NCBI GenBank assembly: GCA_003640385.1
Contig: RCAB01000083.1
Coordinates: forward strand, 62,001 to 126,000
Direction of reading: 5' to 3'
Length of the DNA: 64,000 bases
Origin: Setaria digitata
Lineage: Eukaryota > Nematoda > Chromadorea > Rhabditida > Setariidae
The notes beneath the pieces are model-generated. The model was not told the origin of the DNA. It made no database searches and saw nothing but the letters and a program-made list of their open reading frames with translations. Positions 25,413 to 36,680 of this stretch are shown here, in pieces. A program made the position numbers and the translations under genes. The first letter of the stretch is position 1. Each line of letters starts with the position of its first letter.

Positions 25413-26566
25413 CAAAAATCATACAGTGACGCGGTGTACATACTAAAAAACCATATCGAAGAATATGATAGTAACCGAGCACCAAAAAATATCATTTGCA
25501 ACAAAAGATATTTGTATCTTATATCTTTCTGAGGCTTTCTAAGACCTAGGATAAATACTTCCTCATAGCTTGCTTATCTTTTATCAAACAATCAGTTGTC
25601 AGCAAAGACGTTATCAGTTATTTGGACATATATATCTAACGACATGGCTTTGGAACATTAATGATAATACACAAAAGGAACTTCTTTGAAAATAAAAATA
25701 AAACAAAAATAGTTACCCTCAGAGTCTTTTTTATGTTGCTATTTCCAAAAAAACTATTTTAAACTTGTATCAGTATTTGTTTTCAGCTGATAAACACGCA
25801 CAATCAATAGTAAGTTTATCAATAACACACACTTATTTGATTAGCGGTGGAATGCTGCTGATTTGTTGCATTTTACCGCTTCTGTATTTTTGGTTCTGTC
25901 ATCCGTAAGCCATTTTCCTTCTCCTACTAATTGACAAGCAGAAGTTCATGTTGCGTTTATAACTAATTAAATTTTTGCCAGAGAATTTCAACAATAAATA
26001 TTAATAAAGTGGCTGTAAAAATTCATCCATAGCTGTTGATTTAAAAAGACTTTTGAGCCCATCTTATCAAATTCAAAATTTATGGTTAGCTTTCAGAATG
26101 ATATACAAATATTTCACAGCTATTTGGATGATAAAAAGGAACGAAGTAGTGGTAGAAGAAACACAAGCTGATGATGTCGAAATAACTGAATTCATTCCTG
26201 ACGAAGCACCCGACCGTGTCAACATACGACTTGATCCGATTTTCGATGACGTCAAAGTTAAGGTATGTTTCTTGCATTATTGTTTCTATTATGCCGTAAT
26301 GATAAGCTATTATTTTAAAGGTATTTCACCGCCGACACCATCATCTGCTGCGATCACCACGTCGACAACAACAAAGGCATAGTAAAAAAGTTTTGTCAGA
26401 CGACAAAGCAACAGGAGACGGAAAACAGAAAAAAGGGAATAAAAGTAAAACGCAGGACGATAAAGGTGATCGTAAGATGGAAAGTAGTACTAGTAAAGGT
26501 GGTACGGATCAATTAACATCCACCGACATTACCTTCTCCTCTCAAATGAGGCTTCAGGGTATTTAG
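25413..26566 (+). CDS. Single-pass membrane protein, 3' part only
   Basis: Four exons agree in phase: 25413-25470, 25787-25904, 26097-26262 and 26321-26566. They encode about 195 residues ending at TAG. A short extracellular part is followed by one transmembrane helix (THTYLISGGMLLICCILPLL and onward). The tail begins with an aromatic and basic stretch, continues with an acidic segment (VVEETQADDVEITEFIPDEA) and ends with a His/Arg/Lys-rich, low-complexity region. The first exon starts in phase 0 and no initiator Met is visible, so the 5' end is missing. It may lie in the badly assembled region at 25.1 kb, or this may be an alternative C-terminal end of the preceding gene. It has the same strand and the same topology as that gene, though the tails are not similar in sequence. 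The family is not recognised. Confidence 0.6.
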
Positions 26567-28394
26567 TTCGTTGAATTAAAATTTTTTATTTCACTTCAGT
26601 TTCGCCTCCCACATTCTCTTCGTATTTTATGAATTCGAACTTCCAATAAAAAATTTTTGAAGTTTTTTAAAAATCAGTTGAACAACAAAAAAAAGAAAAA
26701 ACATTATGATTAAGAAAATTTTACTTCTCATTTCTGGGAGTTTCATGGATGATGCACTTTGTAATAGGCACATTACTGTGATGCAACAATTTTTTTTCAA
26801 AGTTACTATATATAAGCTGAGCTTTCCTGCAGTTTCTGTGTCTATAGTCATTCTCTGGAATTAATGTGTTAAAAAGTTTTTCTCTCTATTTTTCCTTAAG
26901 TTCAAATACAAACTCCAAGTGTGAACCATTTTCATTCCCTTCAGAAGATCGGTTGGTTGCGACTGAAGTGGTAGTACTATAGTAATAAGGTGAAAACGTC
27001 TAACTAACAAAAATGTTAGGAAAAAGAACTTCCGGTTGTTTGATATCTTCAAGTAGATTATGTTTTTAGTACTCTAAAACACTTTTCAAACACTGAACTC
27101 TTAGACATTATTGAAGTTTTCATATATTTACAATATTTTTTTTTCAACTCTCATGCAAATTTTTAAATTTTCCACAATTTAATTCTATTGAGGAAAGATT
27201 GTTGGAACGAATCTGATGAGTAGACCTGAAAAAGAAGGATGAGAAGTAAAATAAATTACACACAAAGCATTTTAGGCTTATTTTGCCATATATTTTAGTA
27301 AAGGAAAAATTATTCTATTTGAAAATTCGCCAGCTACATTATTTGTTTTGATTTCATTTGCATCGTTATCATTAATCGCTTCTTTTCCTTATTTTTTTAT
27401 ATTTCACTCCTTCTACATTTACGCATTTATATTCAAATTTAAATAGCAACAAAATTCAAGAGCCATTTAAGTAGACGAAACACAAGAAAATGTGCATGCC
27501 GACATGATGATAGTGTAAAACTATGCGTGATTGAAGAACTTTTGAATTTCAATCAAGCCTGAATTCAGCCTCCAAATCAATTCTTATCCATTTCATTTCA
27601 AGATCTATTAAATTCCTTAATTTTTAAATACTTTTTATACTATCGATAACTTATAAATAAAATATAATATAGAATCTCTTCAACTTTGTAATTAAATTAA
27701 AACTGTACTTGAATGGACTGAGGATTGAGGTACCGTAGATAGAAGCAATGCACTTGAAGGTAACTAAATACATGCGTTGTATCTAAAGATAATTAGACGA
27801 AAACTAATTATCTGAAGATGAGTTGATTTTCTCATTTATTAAATTTAATATTTTAAAATATTTGCTAAATGATGAGAAACAGGATATGCTGTCGCATTCA
27901 TCCGATCACTCACATGTCTTACTCATTTCATCCTTTCCTAGTCTCTTACAAAGTAACTCTAAATGGACATGTCTAATTCTTTCAAGTAAACGTGAATTAA
28001 AACTTGTAATTAGATGAACAATAAAAAGCATCTCCTGAAAGAATCAGTTTTCTCACACTATGCTTCTTGCTGGTGCGCTACCTCTGTCCCTTCAAGTGCA
28101 ATAAACCTGATAATCTCCGTAAGCTCCTACTTTTTATTTACAATACGATCGTTTGGTGGACAGTCTTTATGCATTTTCAATCATTCCAAATTTCCACACT
28201 GTTTCAATAGCCTAATCCTTTCCATCAGTTCTTCCTGCCAAAGTCTAAAAGGTGAATGTTCTCATTTTTGGTGTGTTCCAATGGCCAATGAATTATTTCA
28301 TCAGTTTCACAATTATAGAAGAATGATTGCGCAGAAAATGGGCATAAGTTTGAGAAACTGTCTTTTCAATTCTGATGGTCATTTTGATATGAAA
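26567..28394. other. Intergenic region with coding-like minus-strand fragments
   Basis: From 26567 to about 27700 I see nothing beyond AT-rich sequence. Between about 27730 and 28270 the minus strand has several short protein-like stretches, such as EELMERIRLLKQ, ELTEIIRFIALEGTE and RLLERIRHVHLELLCKRLGK. In-frame stops and introns too short to be real separate them. They could be further exons of the minus-strand gene that ends at 28395 in my model, or a decayed gene. Confidence 0.35.
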
Positions 28395-29744
28395 TTAGGT
28401 CAGTTCATGATTATCATCCCCACAAAACTGAAGTTGACAGTGGTCATTTACGTTACGTTACATATTATTGCTCATCACTTGATACTGCTTTATTATGAAG
28501 GTACGTTTTTTTTCTACTGTTATTAATTAAAAATTTTATATTACCGCCATATTAATCATGTTATTAATTAAATAATATTCTTTGCCAAACAATATTTTAA
28601 ACGATGCTAAATAAATTTACACAATTTAATTTTTCAATTTCAGGCTATATGCAAACTCTAATGTGTATTTTGACAATAAGTCATCCTAACATTACTTTTT
28701 TATTAAAAATTTGGAGAGAGTCAACTTGTGGAACTTTTTTACTTTTCGACACTATGCCCTGTTCTTTAATTTGGCATAGTAGCCAAGAAATCACTTCCTA
28801 GAGAAAAGATTAAGTCTCAATTCAACTTGGCAAAGTTTTTTTTTTTGGAATTTACTGACACTCTTCGAGTTTTTATCTGTTATGATTAAATCAAACGTAT
28901 TCACAATATATGGCCTGCAGAAATAAATATAAATGTTTTTATGCATTTAAGATACTCAACTCTTTGTTTAACTTTTTTATGTTTGAAAATAATTGATTTC
29001 TAAAAAACTAATTGAGAGATCATGTTACTGAATCCGTTAACTAATTCCATCAACAAATATCCAAAAAACCAGAAATTGAATGCCTTATTAGCAGTAAAAA
29101 AAAATGAAAAAAATCAAAATTTTTTTTTAGGAATAAAAGATGCAAAGAAAATTACATTATTTTACTGTCTCTTAAGTGAGAAAAAGATTCAAACTTAAAT
29201 TATTTTTAAACCCATCATTTCTTTACAATCACCTAATTATCACAGCTTTGTCAATATTGCATAATTACAATAAAATTAGTTTAAAAGATTCAAAATGTTT
29301 TATAATTGAAGTAATTTTAACTGTAAATCAGTTCAAGTTTTCTGTCTTTTCGTTCATATCAACGTACTTCTATGTCCATATTACTTGCCGTACATTTGTT
29401 ATGTTGTACTTCTTTTTACCACCTGTCGCTTATAACTGCCACCTCTTACAACCTTTTGACGAAATATCAGAAACGATACTTAAATTCAATTGAACTATCT
29501 GAATACGTTCATCTGATACGTTGATTCTTGCCTTATTTTGCAAGTTTGAATTTATAAGTTTTTGCAATATTTCGTAATGGATTGAACAGCAAATGTCTAA
29601 TTCTTGACAATTTGAAAATAAGACATGTGAACTTATTTAAAAGACAGAATCTAGAAATTAAAAATCTAGTATGGTTAGTACAAACAAACGTTGAAAGATA
29701 TTGTTATTTTCTTTTGGAAGTAATTTCCTTCTTTCATGATCCAT
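28395..29744 (-). CDS. Small intracellular protein of unknown function, seven-exon model
   Basis: Minus-strand exons are 29744-29690, 29602-29450, 29320-29269, 28999-28956, 28876-28860, 28797-28696 and 28427-28395. They join in phase to give about 151 residues. Exon 2 encodes LDICCSIHYEILQKLINSNL and more, and exon 6 encodes EVISWLLCQIKEQGIVSKSK and more. These two exons, with normal acceptors and donors, carry most of the weight. The 17-base exon 5 and the short last exon are uncertain. No signal peptide or membrane helix is predicted, and the protein looks helical and hydrophilic, possibly coiled-coil. The long plus-strand frames at 28014-28526 and 29176-29493 overlap this gene on the other strand and are probably its shadows. 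The gene may extend past my stop into the fragments at 27.7-28.3 kb. I do not recognise the family. Confidence 0.42.
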
Positions 29745-31442
29745 TTTTGAAACTCAAAATTCTATAAAAATTAATACCTTCTCAGGAAAAGTGAATGTTG
29801 AGCTAAGAGGTGAATTTTACTATTATTTAAATGGCTGTTTAATCCAGAAAAAGTTATCAGCATTCTATTCTATGCATTAATTACTGGAAGAATCATTCAA
29901 AAGCAAATGCACCTCTCAATATAGTTCAACATTGCGATGTTAATGGATGTTTATCGAAGAAATTTATGCTAGTTGCTCCTGAGCACACAAGGTTTATCAT
30001 AATTAATCTTTACATTACAGCTGAATAGTACAATTTACATGACACACAAATGACATGCGAAATTTGGTATTAAGACATTTTTATCTCTCAAAGTTTCTTG
30101 ATATGATCAACATGAAGTTTAGAGATGCATTATCTAATTGCTAATTCCAAAAAGAAAAGGATTTCGGAAGATCTGTAATGATCGCTTTTAGTTACCATTC
30201 AGCAAGTGCTTTTGATGAAATTGCATTTAACACTAACCGAAAGCCAATTATTATTATTTACTTTCGAAATGATTTTGCAGCGTTAAGTGAAGTCTGTTAT
30301 TTTATCAAGTGAAGAAGAAAGTACTTTGTGAAGCAATCCTAAGATCTTTGCTACTTCCAAATTAGTCAAAAGAATCTTGGAGAAATAATGTGCAATAAAC
30401 CACTAATTGCTATTTTTCGAATAGTGAAATAATTATAACTGAAAGACTGCGACAAGAAATATTGTCATATTAAAAAATTAGTGGTTTATTGTGGTTTAAC
30501 TCTACCATTGATTTACTTATTTTCAGTAAGTTACTTCACTCTCTTTATTTGTTCATTAATACATAAAGTAAGATAATACTACATGAGCCCTTTGAATTAT
30601 TTGAATTAGGATTAGAATTAGCTGTTGAACTGCATTCATAATTAATGAGGATGAAAATGTTGAGCAGACGTCTTTCATTACTACTATTCACCGGTCATCA
30701 TTAGTAAAGTGAACATCAGAGCTTGCTTTTAACTTTTTCTCACTGCAGACAGTATTAAAATCAGACACTGTTAGATCTTAATTGCTTCTAATTATCTCAG
30801 TCAATCATAATGTTTTATGCCTTGACGTAATACTCAGTTACGTGACTGACTAGTAACTAAGCTTCTAGTAGTTTATTTCAAATCTTCAGGTATCCTTTCC
30901 TCGTTCAATCCTGTTTTTTAATTTCCAGTCGTTTCTCATTTCTGAGCCTACATTTGACGCGAGACGTAAAAGGCGCACTGCACAACGATAGCGGAACTTA
31001 AGTATAATTGACGGATGTTATCATAAGCACAGTAATTTCTGTAGTGAAATAATACTTCAGACAATTTCTTAACATTTCATCGTATCTGTGAATCAGCTGT
31101 TGTGCTACTGAAAATGATGCGGTGAAATTCAGCAATTCTGAACTATTTCTCTCAGCTTTAGTATATAAAAATTACTTTATTATTGATTTCAAGCAGAACT
31201 ACTTTGCTTCTAGTGATAACATTTTCATCTCTGACTGGTGGATTCTTTTTTATTAGTCTAAATCAGATCATCATTATTTTTCTTAAATGTGACCAATTTT
31301 CTATAAAGTCGAAAATTCCTAGATTAATTTGTTTTACTTCCTTACTTTGGAATAATCTCCCAACTTTTTCCTATAAGAATTTTAATAATTCGTTCTTAGA
31401 TTTTCTACTTCTAGCACACCCATATTGCAGTGCTAATATAGG
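29745..31442. other. Intergenic region
   Basis: No supported exon. A 16-bp inverted repeat (30393-30491) is listed separately. The plus frame at 31183-31446 is probably chance: the opposite strand also shows protein-like stretches there, interrupted by a TAG. Confidence 0.4.
30393..30491. repeat. Inverted repeat, 16-bp perfect arms, 67-bp spacer
   Basis: CAATAAACCACTAATT at 30393-30408 is the exact reverse complement of 30476-30491. No clear target-site duplication flanks it. It could be the remnant of a small inverted-repeat element or a chance hairpin. Confidence 0.7.
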
Positions 31443-31679
31443 TTAAATGGTCCCCATTTCAGTATCTTGTCTGCAGTGTACAAAAAGGTGGTGGTTGAGA
31501 GTAAAGTCGAGAACAAATGATTCACAGTCATTTTTTTTCTCAACCCAATGACCTCGAGTTTTTTGCCTTATGATGACCGATAGGACGGCGATAAACAGAA
31601 CTGACCAAATAGTGTCTTTGATATTATGAAATAAAAAATAAGATTCACATGACGGAAAGTGATCTTCTGTCCACGACAT
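31443..31679 (-). CDS. Possible small membrane protein, 78 residues
   Basis: This is an uninterrupted minus-strand frame from ATG (31679) to TAA (31443). It encodes one hydrophobic segment (TIWSVLFIAVLSVII) flanked by a polar N-terminus with one Cys and a basic RQKTRGH stretch. Composition is more protein-like than that of neighbouring random frames, but no splice or expression signal supports it and I do not recognise it. It may be an exon of a larger gene or a chance frame. Confidence 0.25.
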   Translation of the reverse strand: MSWTEDHFPSCESYFLFHNIKDTIWSVLFIAVLSVIIRQKTRGHWVEKKNDCESFVLDFTLNHHLFVHCRQDTEMGTI

Positions 31680-33270
31680 ATCAGCCAAGGAAAGTATCTT
31701 TGAAGGAAGTTAACCTTGATATTTCATAGCATATCATTGCTAAATGTCGATGATAATAAGTTATAATGGTAACTTATGATGTTCTACTGATAATGCAATA
31801 TGTCAATAGTTGTCTTTAAATGAGTCGAAGAGAGTATGCCTCATCGATCATTTGTGAATTTGTTATGACAGTTAAATTATCGGAGGTATAAGATGGGTAG
31901 AATACACCAAGAAGAACTTCGCATCAATTTTGGAAATTATCATAAGTGATAACATTAAGCAGGACGATAACATAGCATTATGCAGGATGATAACAAGTTT
32001 CAGTTTCTTCACCTGTGCTACAAGTCTTCCTATTCATACGATGCATTTCACAACAGTTTTCTCTTCTTTTCAGTTATTTGTTCTCGCTTTTTTCTTTTTT
32101 GTAATTATCGCATTTGATTTCTAAGACAGTTTTCTATGCACGAAAAAGCTTATGACTTTTAAGGTAAGATAGAAATGATGTCAAACAATATATGAGAGGA
32201 CAAAGGACTTTTTCTTCTGCTCCTAGGAATTTCTTCTCTGATATGAAATGATGAAACTGGAGTCAATTGCTACTAAAGTAGGCGTTTAAAGATTGCATAA
32301 ATTTGGCAAAGTATAAAGAAAAAGAATGCATTTGTAGAATATTAAACAAGTACCATATTACTGCTGAAGATTAATGGAATATTTTTCTTTTTCACGAAAT
32401 CGTGAAATTTCCTATGCTGATGGAATAATCCATTTCTTAGTTAATTATATCGAATGTCAGGAATTCCACTTCATACTCGTTTCTTTTTTCTATGCTTCTG
32501 CAAGCATACTAGGCACTTTATTTCTAAAATTCAGTGATTAATTTATAAATTACGCAAAATTGCAACAGTTTCACTCCATTTTTCACTCCATTAAATTTTT
32601 GTTTCAAATATTTCATAAGAGATTTATGAATTTTTGTTACTTTAAGTACAAATGTAGTGTGCCAAAAGGATCGCAGCAGCAGTTTTTGTTCGTCGATCTC
32701 CTACTGCAAAATAATGACGAAGATTTGTATTGATAAAAATTGGATAGATCGGTGATTGATGAAATTCATTAAATGAAAAAATACGAAAATATGTGGAAGA
32801 ATCGAATACTTGTAAAATTCTAATTAAAATAAAAAATTCTGAAAGTATCATTTCGATCATCAGCAAATTAGCTTCTGAACGACTAGAGAGTGTAAGAATG
32901 CGTTTATAATGAAGATTGTAGAGTTGAAACGGCGTCAAAAAAACGGAACGTTTCAAAGAAGCTTCTATCTTGTCATACTTTCAAGTAGTGTTATTGTAAC
33001 CGATGCTGATTTATATCCGAAACATAGTTCCTTACGCTGCAATTGCAGACGTACGTCTAGTAGAATGGAGCACTTCTACATTACGTGTTTTATCACTTAT
33101 CTAGAAGTGACTGTGGCCCATTTACTACGCAACTTACTGATTATGGAATAACCAAAAAGATTTGTGCTAATTTTACAACTAATATTGAATGGTATTTTTC
33201 AAAGAATGTTAAAATCACTTCATTGCCAGTAATTATGAGGAAAATCTTGATGAATCGACACGTTATTTTA
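31680..33270. other. Upstream region of the collagen gene
   Basis: No confirmed gene. Plus-strand frames at 32909-33151 and 33085-33363 look partly protein-like. The second runs directly into the proposed first collagen exon, so the collagen 5' end may extend further upstream than I have placed it. Confidence 0.4.
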
Positions 33271-35531
33271 ATGATATCAGCAACACTAAAAAAAATTTCT
33301 CTCGGTGAATCGCGAACATCTGTAAAGGTTCATTCTCCTAATGGGGTCAGTTTCACTTACTAGTTCATTTTCCTAAAAAAAACTAAATTTTAGAGTTTTT
33401 TACTCCAAGGATGATTTTGCAACTTATTGAAAGGACAGAGGTACTGATTGGTCCTAATTGATCATAATGTTGTGATTGTGATCAGTCCAGTCTATATCGT
33501 AATCCTCGCTTTGCTCACCATTTTATGCGCTTATTTCGAATATTCAAGTGTAGTAACGTATAGTACTAAGTATGCTATGTTCCATCTCACTTCGCTCTGT
33601 CTTCCTTGAATCCTGAGGTCTCTTATTCTGAAACTCCCACCAGAAAGTAAGTCTCGTGATGTGCATTGCAGATTGAATTCATTAGCAGCGAGAACCAATT
33701 CTTCACGCTTGGACTGACTACCGTTGCTACATCCGTGCTAACCTTATTTGTTTTGTTAGTGACAATCGCTGTGATTCAACAAGAAACAAGTTTGACGCAG
33801 TTAGAGGCAGAAGTGCGCGCGGAATCATTTAAGGTTTTGAAAATTAAAAAAATATCTAGTTTAAAAACAAAAATCAATATCGATCAGTCATCCGTCAATT
33901 CAGGAGCTGATACTTGCGTATGAATATGCAATCTGAAAGAGTTCCTCGCACACCATCAGCAAAAAATTTCGAGATATTACAAGCTAGCTCCTGCTTATAT
34001 GGCTTAGTTAGATTCACCAAATCCAAGGCATTTTCTTTAGATCTGAAAACTTCTGAAGGTAGATTTTAGGGTATTGAAACTATAATATCAAGGAAAGAAG
34101 GAAGGTGACTACACAAAATCTCGCTTACATCTTTGATAGATAAAATAACTTCTTACTTTTAAATGGCCAACATTTTCAGAGAAGATCAACGGCTCTATGG
34201 ATTGAAATAAGACATGCCAAGCAGATAAGAGCGCATCTTACACGTTCTCCACGACGCGTAAATCCTTTTCTGGAGACAGTTGAAAAATGTAGCAGTAAGT
34301 TACATACATTATGGCGTATTTCTTTCAGTGGTGATAATTTACTGATTAAATGACTGCAATTTGATATATGATATTAACCAAAATTCAGAATGCATGCGTT
34401 TGATGTGTCCGATGGGTGAACCAGGTCTCGTGGGGCAACCAGGAGTTGACGGGATTCCAGGTGTCCCCGGAAAGATGGGTCTGCCAGGTTTTGATGGTGA
34501 AGACGTCATGGTTCAACCATTGCCTCACCTGCCGTGTTCTATTTGTCCGGCTGGACCACCGGGTTTGCGCGGTTCTCAAGGAGAACGTGGCCGAACCGGT
34601 TTTCAAGGTCCTCCTGGTCTTGCAGGTAAACTTCAGTTTTTTTTTTAAATAAAATTTTCTGATTTCTAGAAAGTCTTCAGCATAAACTACAATATTGCGT
34701 GCTGAAATCTACACGGTTTTAGGTCGACNCCCAAAATTGCGTGCTGAAATCTACACAGTTTTAGGTCGACCCGGCAAACCAGGTGAAAATGGACTAATTG
34801 GAAACAATGGACTGGAAGGACCGCGTGGAAATAAAGGACCAACTGGTCTACCAGGAATGACCGGTGACGATGCTTTTGGTCAGTTTAGCAGTGAATTCTA
34901 TTCCTCGCAATAAATTAATTTTAGGTTTTAGTAAATTGTTTTTGATCGCAAATGTATCCTCGTCCCGTGATTGGCTGCTTTTTATAATTATATCCAAAAA
35001 GATTCTTTGCTCTTCTGGGAAAAAGCTATAATTCGGTATTTTTTAGAGTAATCAGTTAAAAGAGTTACATTCCCTAATCTATTCACGTTTCACAATTAAC
35101 TTACTTTTTAGCTGGTGTTGGTTTAAAAGGACCGAAAGGTTTACCAGGTCCTGCAGGTTCTAAGGGGCCACGAGGTATACCAGGTCGACGGTCCAATATT
35201 CCTGGTAAGCAAGGACTGCAAGGGATAACTGGCTTACCTGGTGTTCAGGGAAATGTAAGAATATTTTACAGTTATTTTTGTCTGCATCTAATCTGCTTGT
35301 AATTTGCATAAGTCATCTCAAAATTTTTTTAGACATTTTTTAGATCTTTTTTAGACAGGTGCGTTTGGTGAAAAAGGACCTTGGGGTCCACCGGGGGAAG
35401 CTGGAATACCGGCAATGTACTGTCCATCAGACTGTGGTATCTCGAAGATTCTTGCGCCATTTTCGTTTGGTTTTCCAGTGGATTTCAGTGATTCTTCCAA
35501 TACCGATACTTCAGATATCGGTTCTACGTAG
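33271..35531 (+). CDS. Cuticle collagen
   Basis: Proposed exons: 33271-33345, 33672-33833, 34180-34294, 34389-34625, 34765-34878, 35112-35254 and 35355-35531. All phases agree, giving about 340 residues. The second exon holds the N-terminal membrane or signal-anchor segment typical of nematode cuticle collagens ([20 protein letters not shown]). The third holds a short RSPRRV-type basic motif that may be the furin-like cleavage site. Gly-X-Y repeats then run in blocks from exon 4 to exon 7, interrupted by Cys pairs (CMRLMC, CSIC, YCPSDC) that would form inter-chain disulphides. A non-collagenous Ser/Asp-rich tail ends at TAG. The product is secreted by the hypodermis and crosslinked into the cuticle. 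The first exon is uncertain: 33271 is an in-frame ATG in an open frame that extends further upstream. A single-N join with a 35-bp duplication sits at the start of exon 5 but does not break it. Confidence 0.88.
34694..34770. repeat. 35-bp duplication flanking a single N at a collagen exon edge (assembly join)
   Basis: Bases 34694-34728 and 34736-34770 match except for one G/A difference, with an N at 34729 between them. Each copy includes the TTTTAG acceptor and the first exon bases GTCGAC. The genome probably has one copy, and the mismatch may be an allelic difference between merged contigs. Confidence 0.85.
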
Positions 35532-36539
35532 AAATGCTACAGACTAATTTTTGAAGTCTAACTTATTCGGCTTTTACTTTTCTAGAAATTAAATTTCCTT
35601 TTGATATTTTTATTATGCAATGTAGATTAAATTCATTTGCATAATCAATATTAATTTATTTAGTTGCAGCCACCATCTGCATAACCTCGCATAAGATTCT
35701 GCTGCTAGAAACGATAAAGATATGAGAAGGTCCTTGCATAAGTATTGCAAGCTGTATAAGAACTTGCTGAGCTATTATTAATAAAAAAAATTTTCATCTG
35801 TTAAGTGAAGTACCGAAGTTTGGTGAAGCTCGAAAATGCTACAAAAAAAAAAAGAAATTCATTTTCTCTACTAATGCAACTTAATATTTCAAGTTCCTGA
35901 CACAATTATTTCAAGTTACTCCTATCTCTCAGAAGAATGTATTCGAAACCAAATAATCCAAAGAGAATTATTTACCATAAAAAATTCGTATTTCCTTGTA
36001 ACATATCTTCAAAAACTGCGTAGAAGAATGAAGTACGAAATTAGGTTAATTGTTATTCTAAAAATCAAACTTTCCTGAAAATTATGTCCTCCCTATTGCT
36101 CAAGCCTTTTCATAAAATAAAAATAATACTGTCTTGTGCCTTTTTTTTCGAATTTTAATTTCACTTTTAAGATCAAGATTCTTCAGCACTATAACTTCTT
36201 AAACGAATCCTGTAAAATTTTTGAATTAATTCAAATTTCTAACAAAGAATAACGAGAATAGGAAAGTAAAAATAACGATCTGGTTCTTGAAAATTGCTGA
36301 AGAATAATCAATACATCTAAAAAGTCTTTTAGTTTCTGATCTCGGTATCGTGAATGCGGATTTAATTATGAATAGGCTTATAGTGGTGACTACAGCACAC
36401 TGATTTTGTTGCCTCATGCTGTTATTCTTACCAGAAGTTCCTTTCAAAATAAATCTTGGGAATTCCCAAACTTTAATAGCAACTCGGATAATTGTCATTA
36501 ATCAACAATCTTTCAATATTACCCCACTCCTATCCTCAG
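35532..36539. other. Downstream flank of the collagen gene
   Basis: AT-rich 3' flank. A minus-strand frame at 36226-36498 has no splice-supported partner. I see no gene. Confidence 0.4.
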
Positions 36540-36680
36540 TTTGAAAAGCAACAAGAAGCATCCCTCTATCTACAACACCAACTGTTGCGTAAGCGGAATG
36601 GTACAGTAGTGGCACCGTTGCGCTTAGGTAAGCCACTAAGCTACCATTACCTGCGCTATGTACTTGAACCTGATGTATAA
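36540..36680 (+). CDS. Possible terminal exon, 46 residues
   Basis: After a strong acceptor (CTCCTATCCTCAG) an open frame starts in phase 0 and runs to TAA. It encodes FEKQQEASLYLQHQLLRKRN followed by a stretch ending LRYVLEPDV. Amino-acid composition and the higher GC of this block are unlike the surrounding sequence. No upstream exon or start was found, and the minus strand is also open across the same bases, so the strand is not certain. The family is not recognised. Confidence 0.25.
   Translation, partial: FEKQQEASLYLQHQLLRKRNGTVVAPLRLGKPLSYHYLRYVLEPDV

Noticed and set aside
28014..28526. 170-residue plus-strand ORF
   Set aside because: It overlaps the last exon of an in-phase minus-strand gene model and the coding-like fragments beyond it. 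Its composition is hydrophobic and patternless, so it is read as an antisense shadow.
31930..32124. Plus ORF and a Cys-rich minus reading over the same bases
   Set aside because: The minus reading is interrupted by stops and has no start. The plus reading ends in a poly-Phe/Val stretch.
32909..33363. Two overlapping plus ORFs before the collagen
   Set aside because: No splice pair joins them without a very short intron. Only the end of the second was kept, as the likely first collagen exon.
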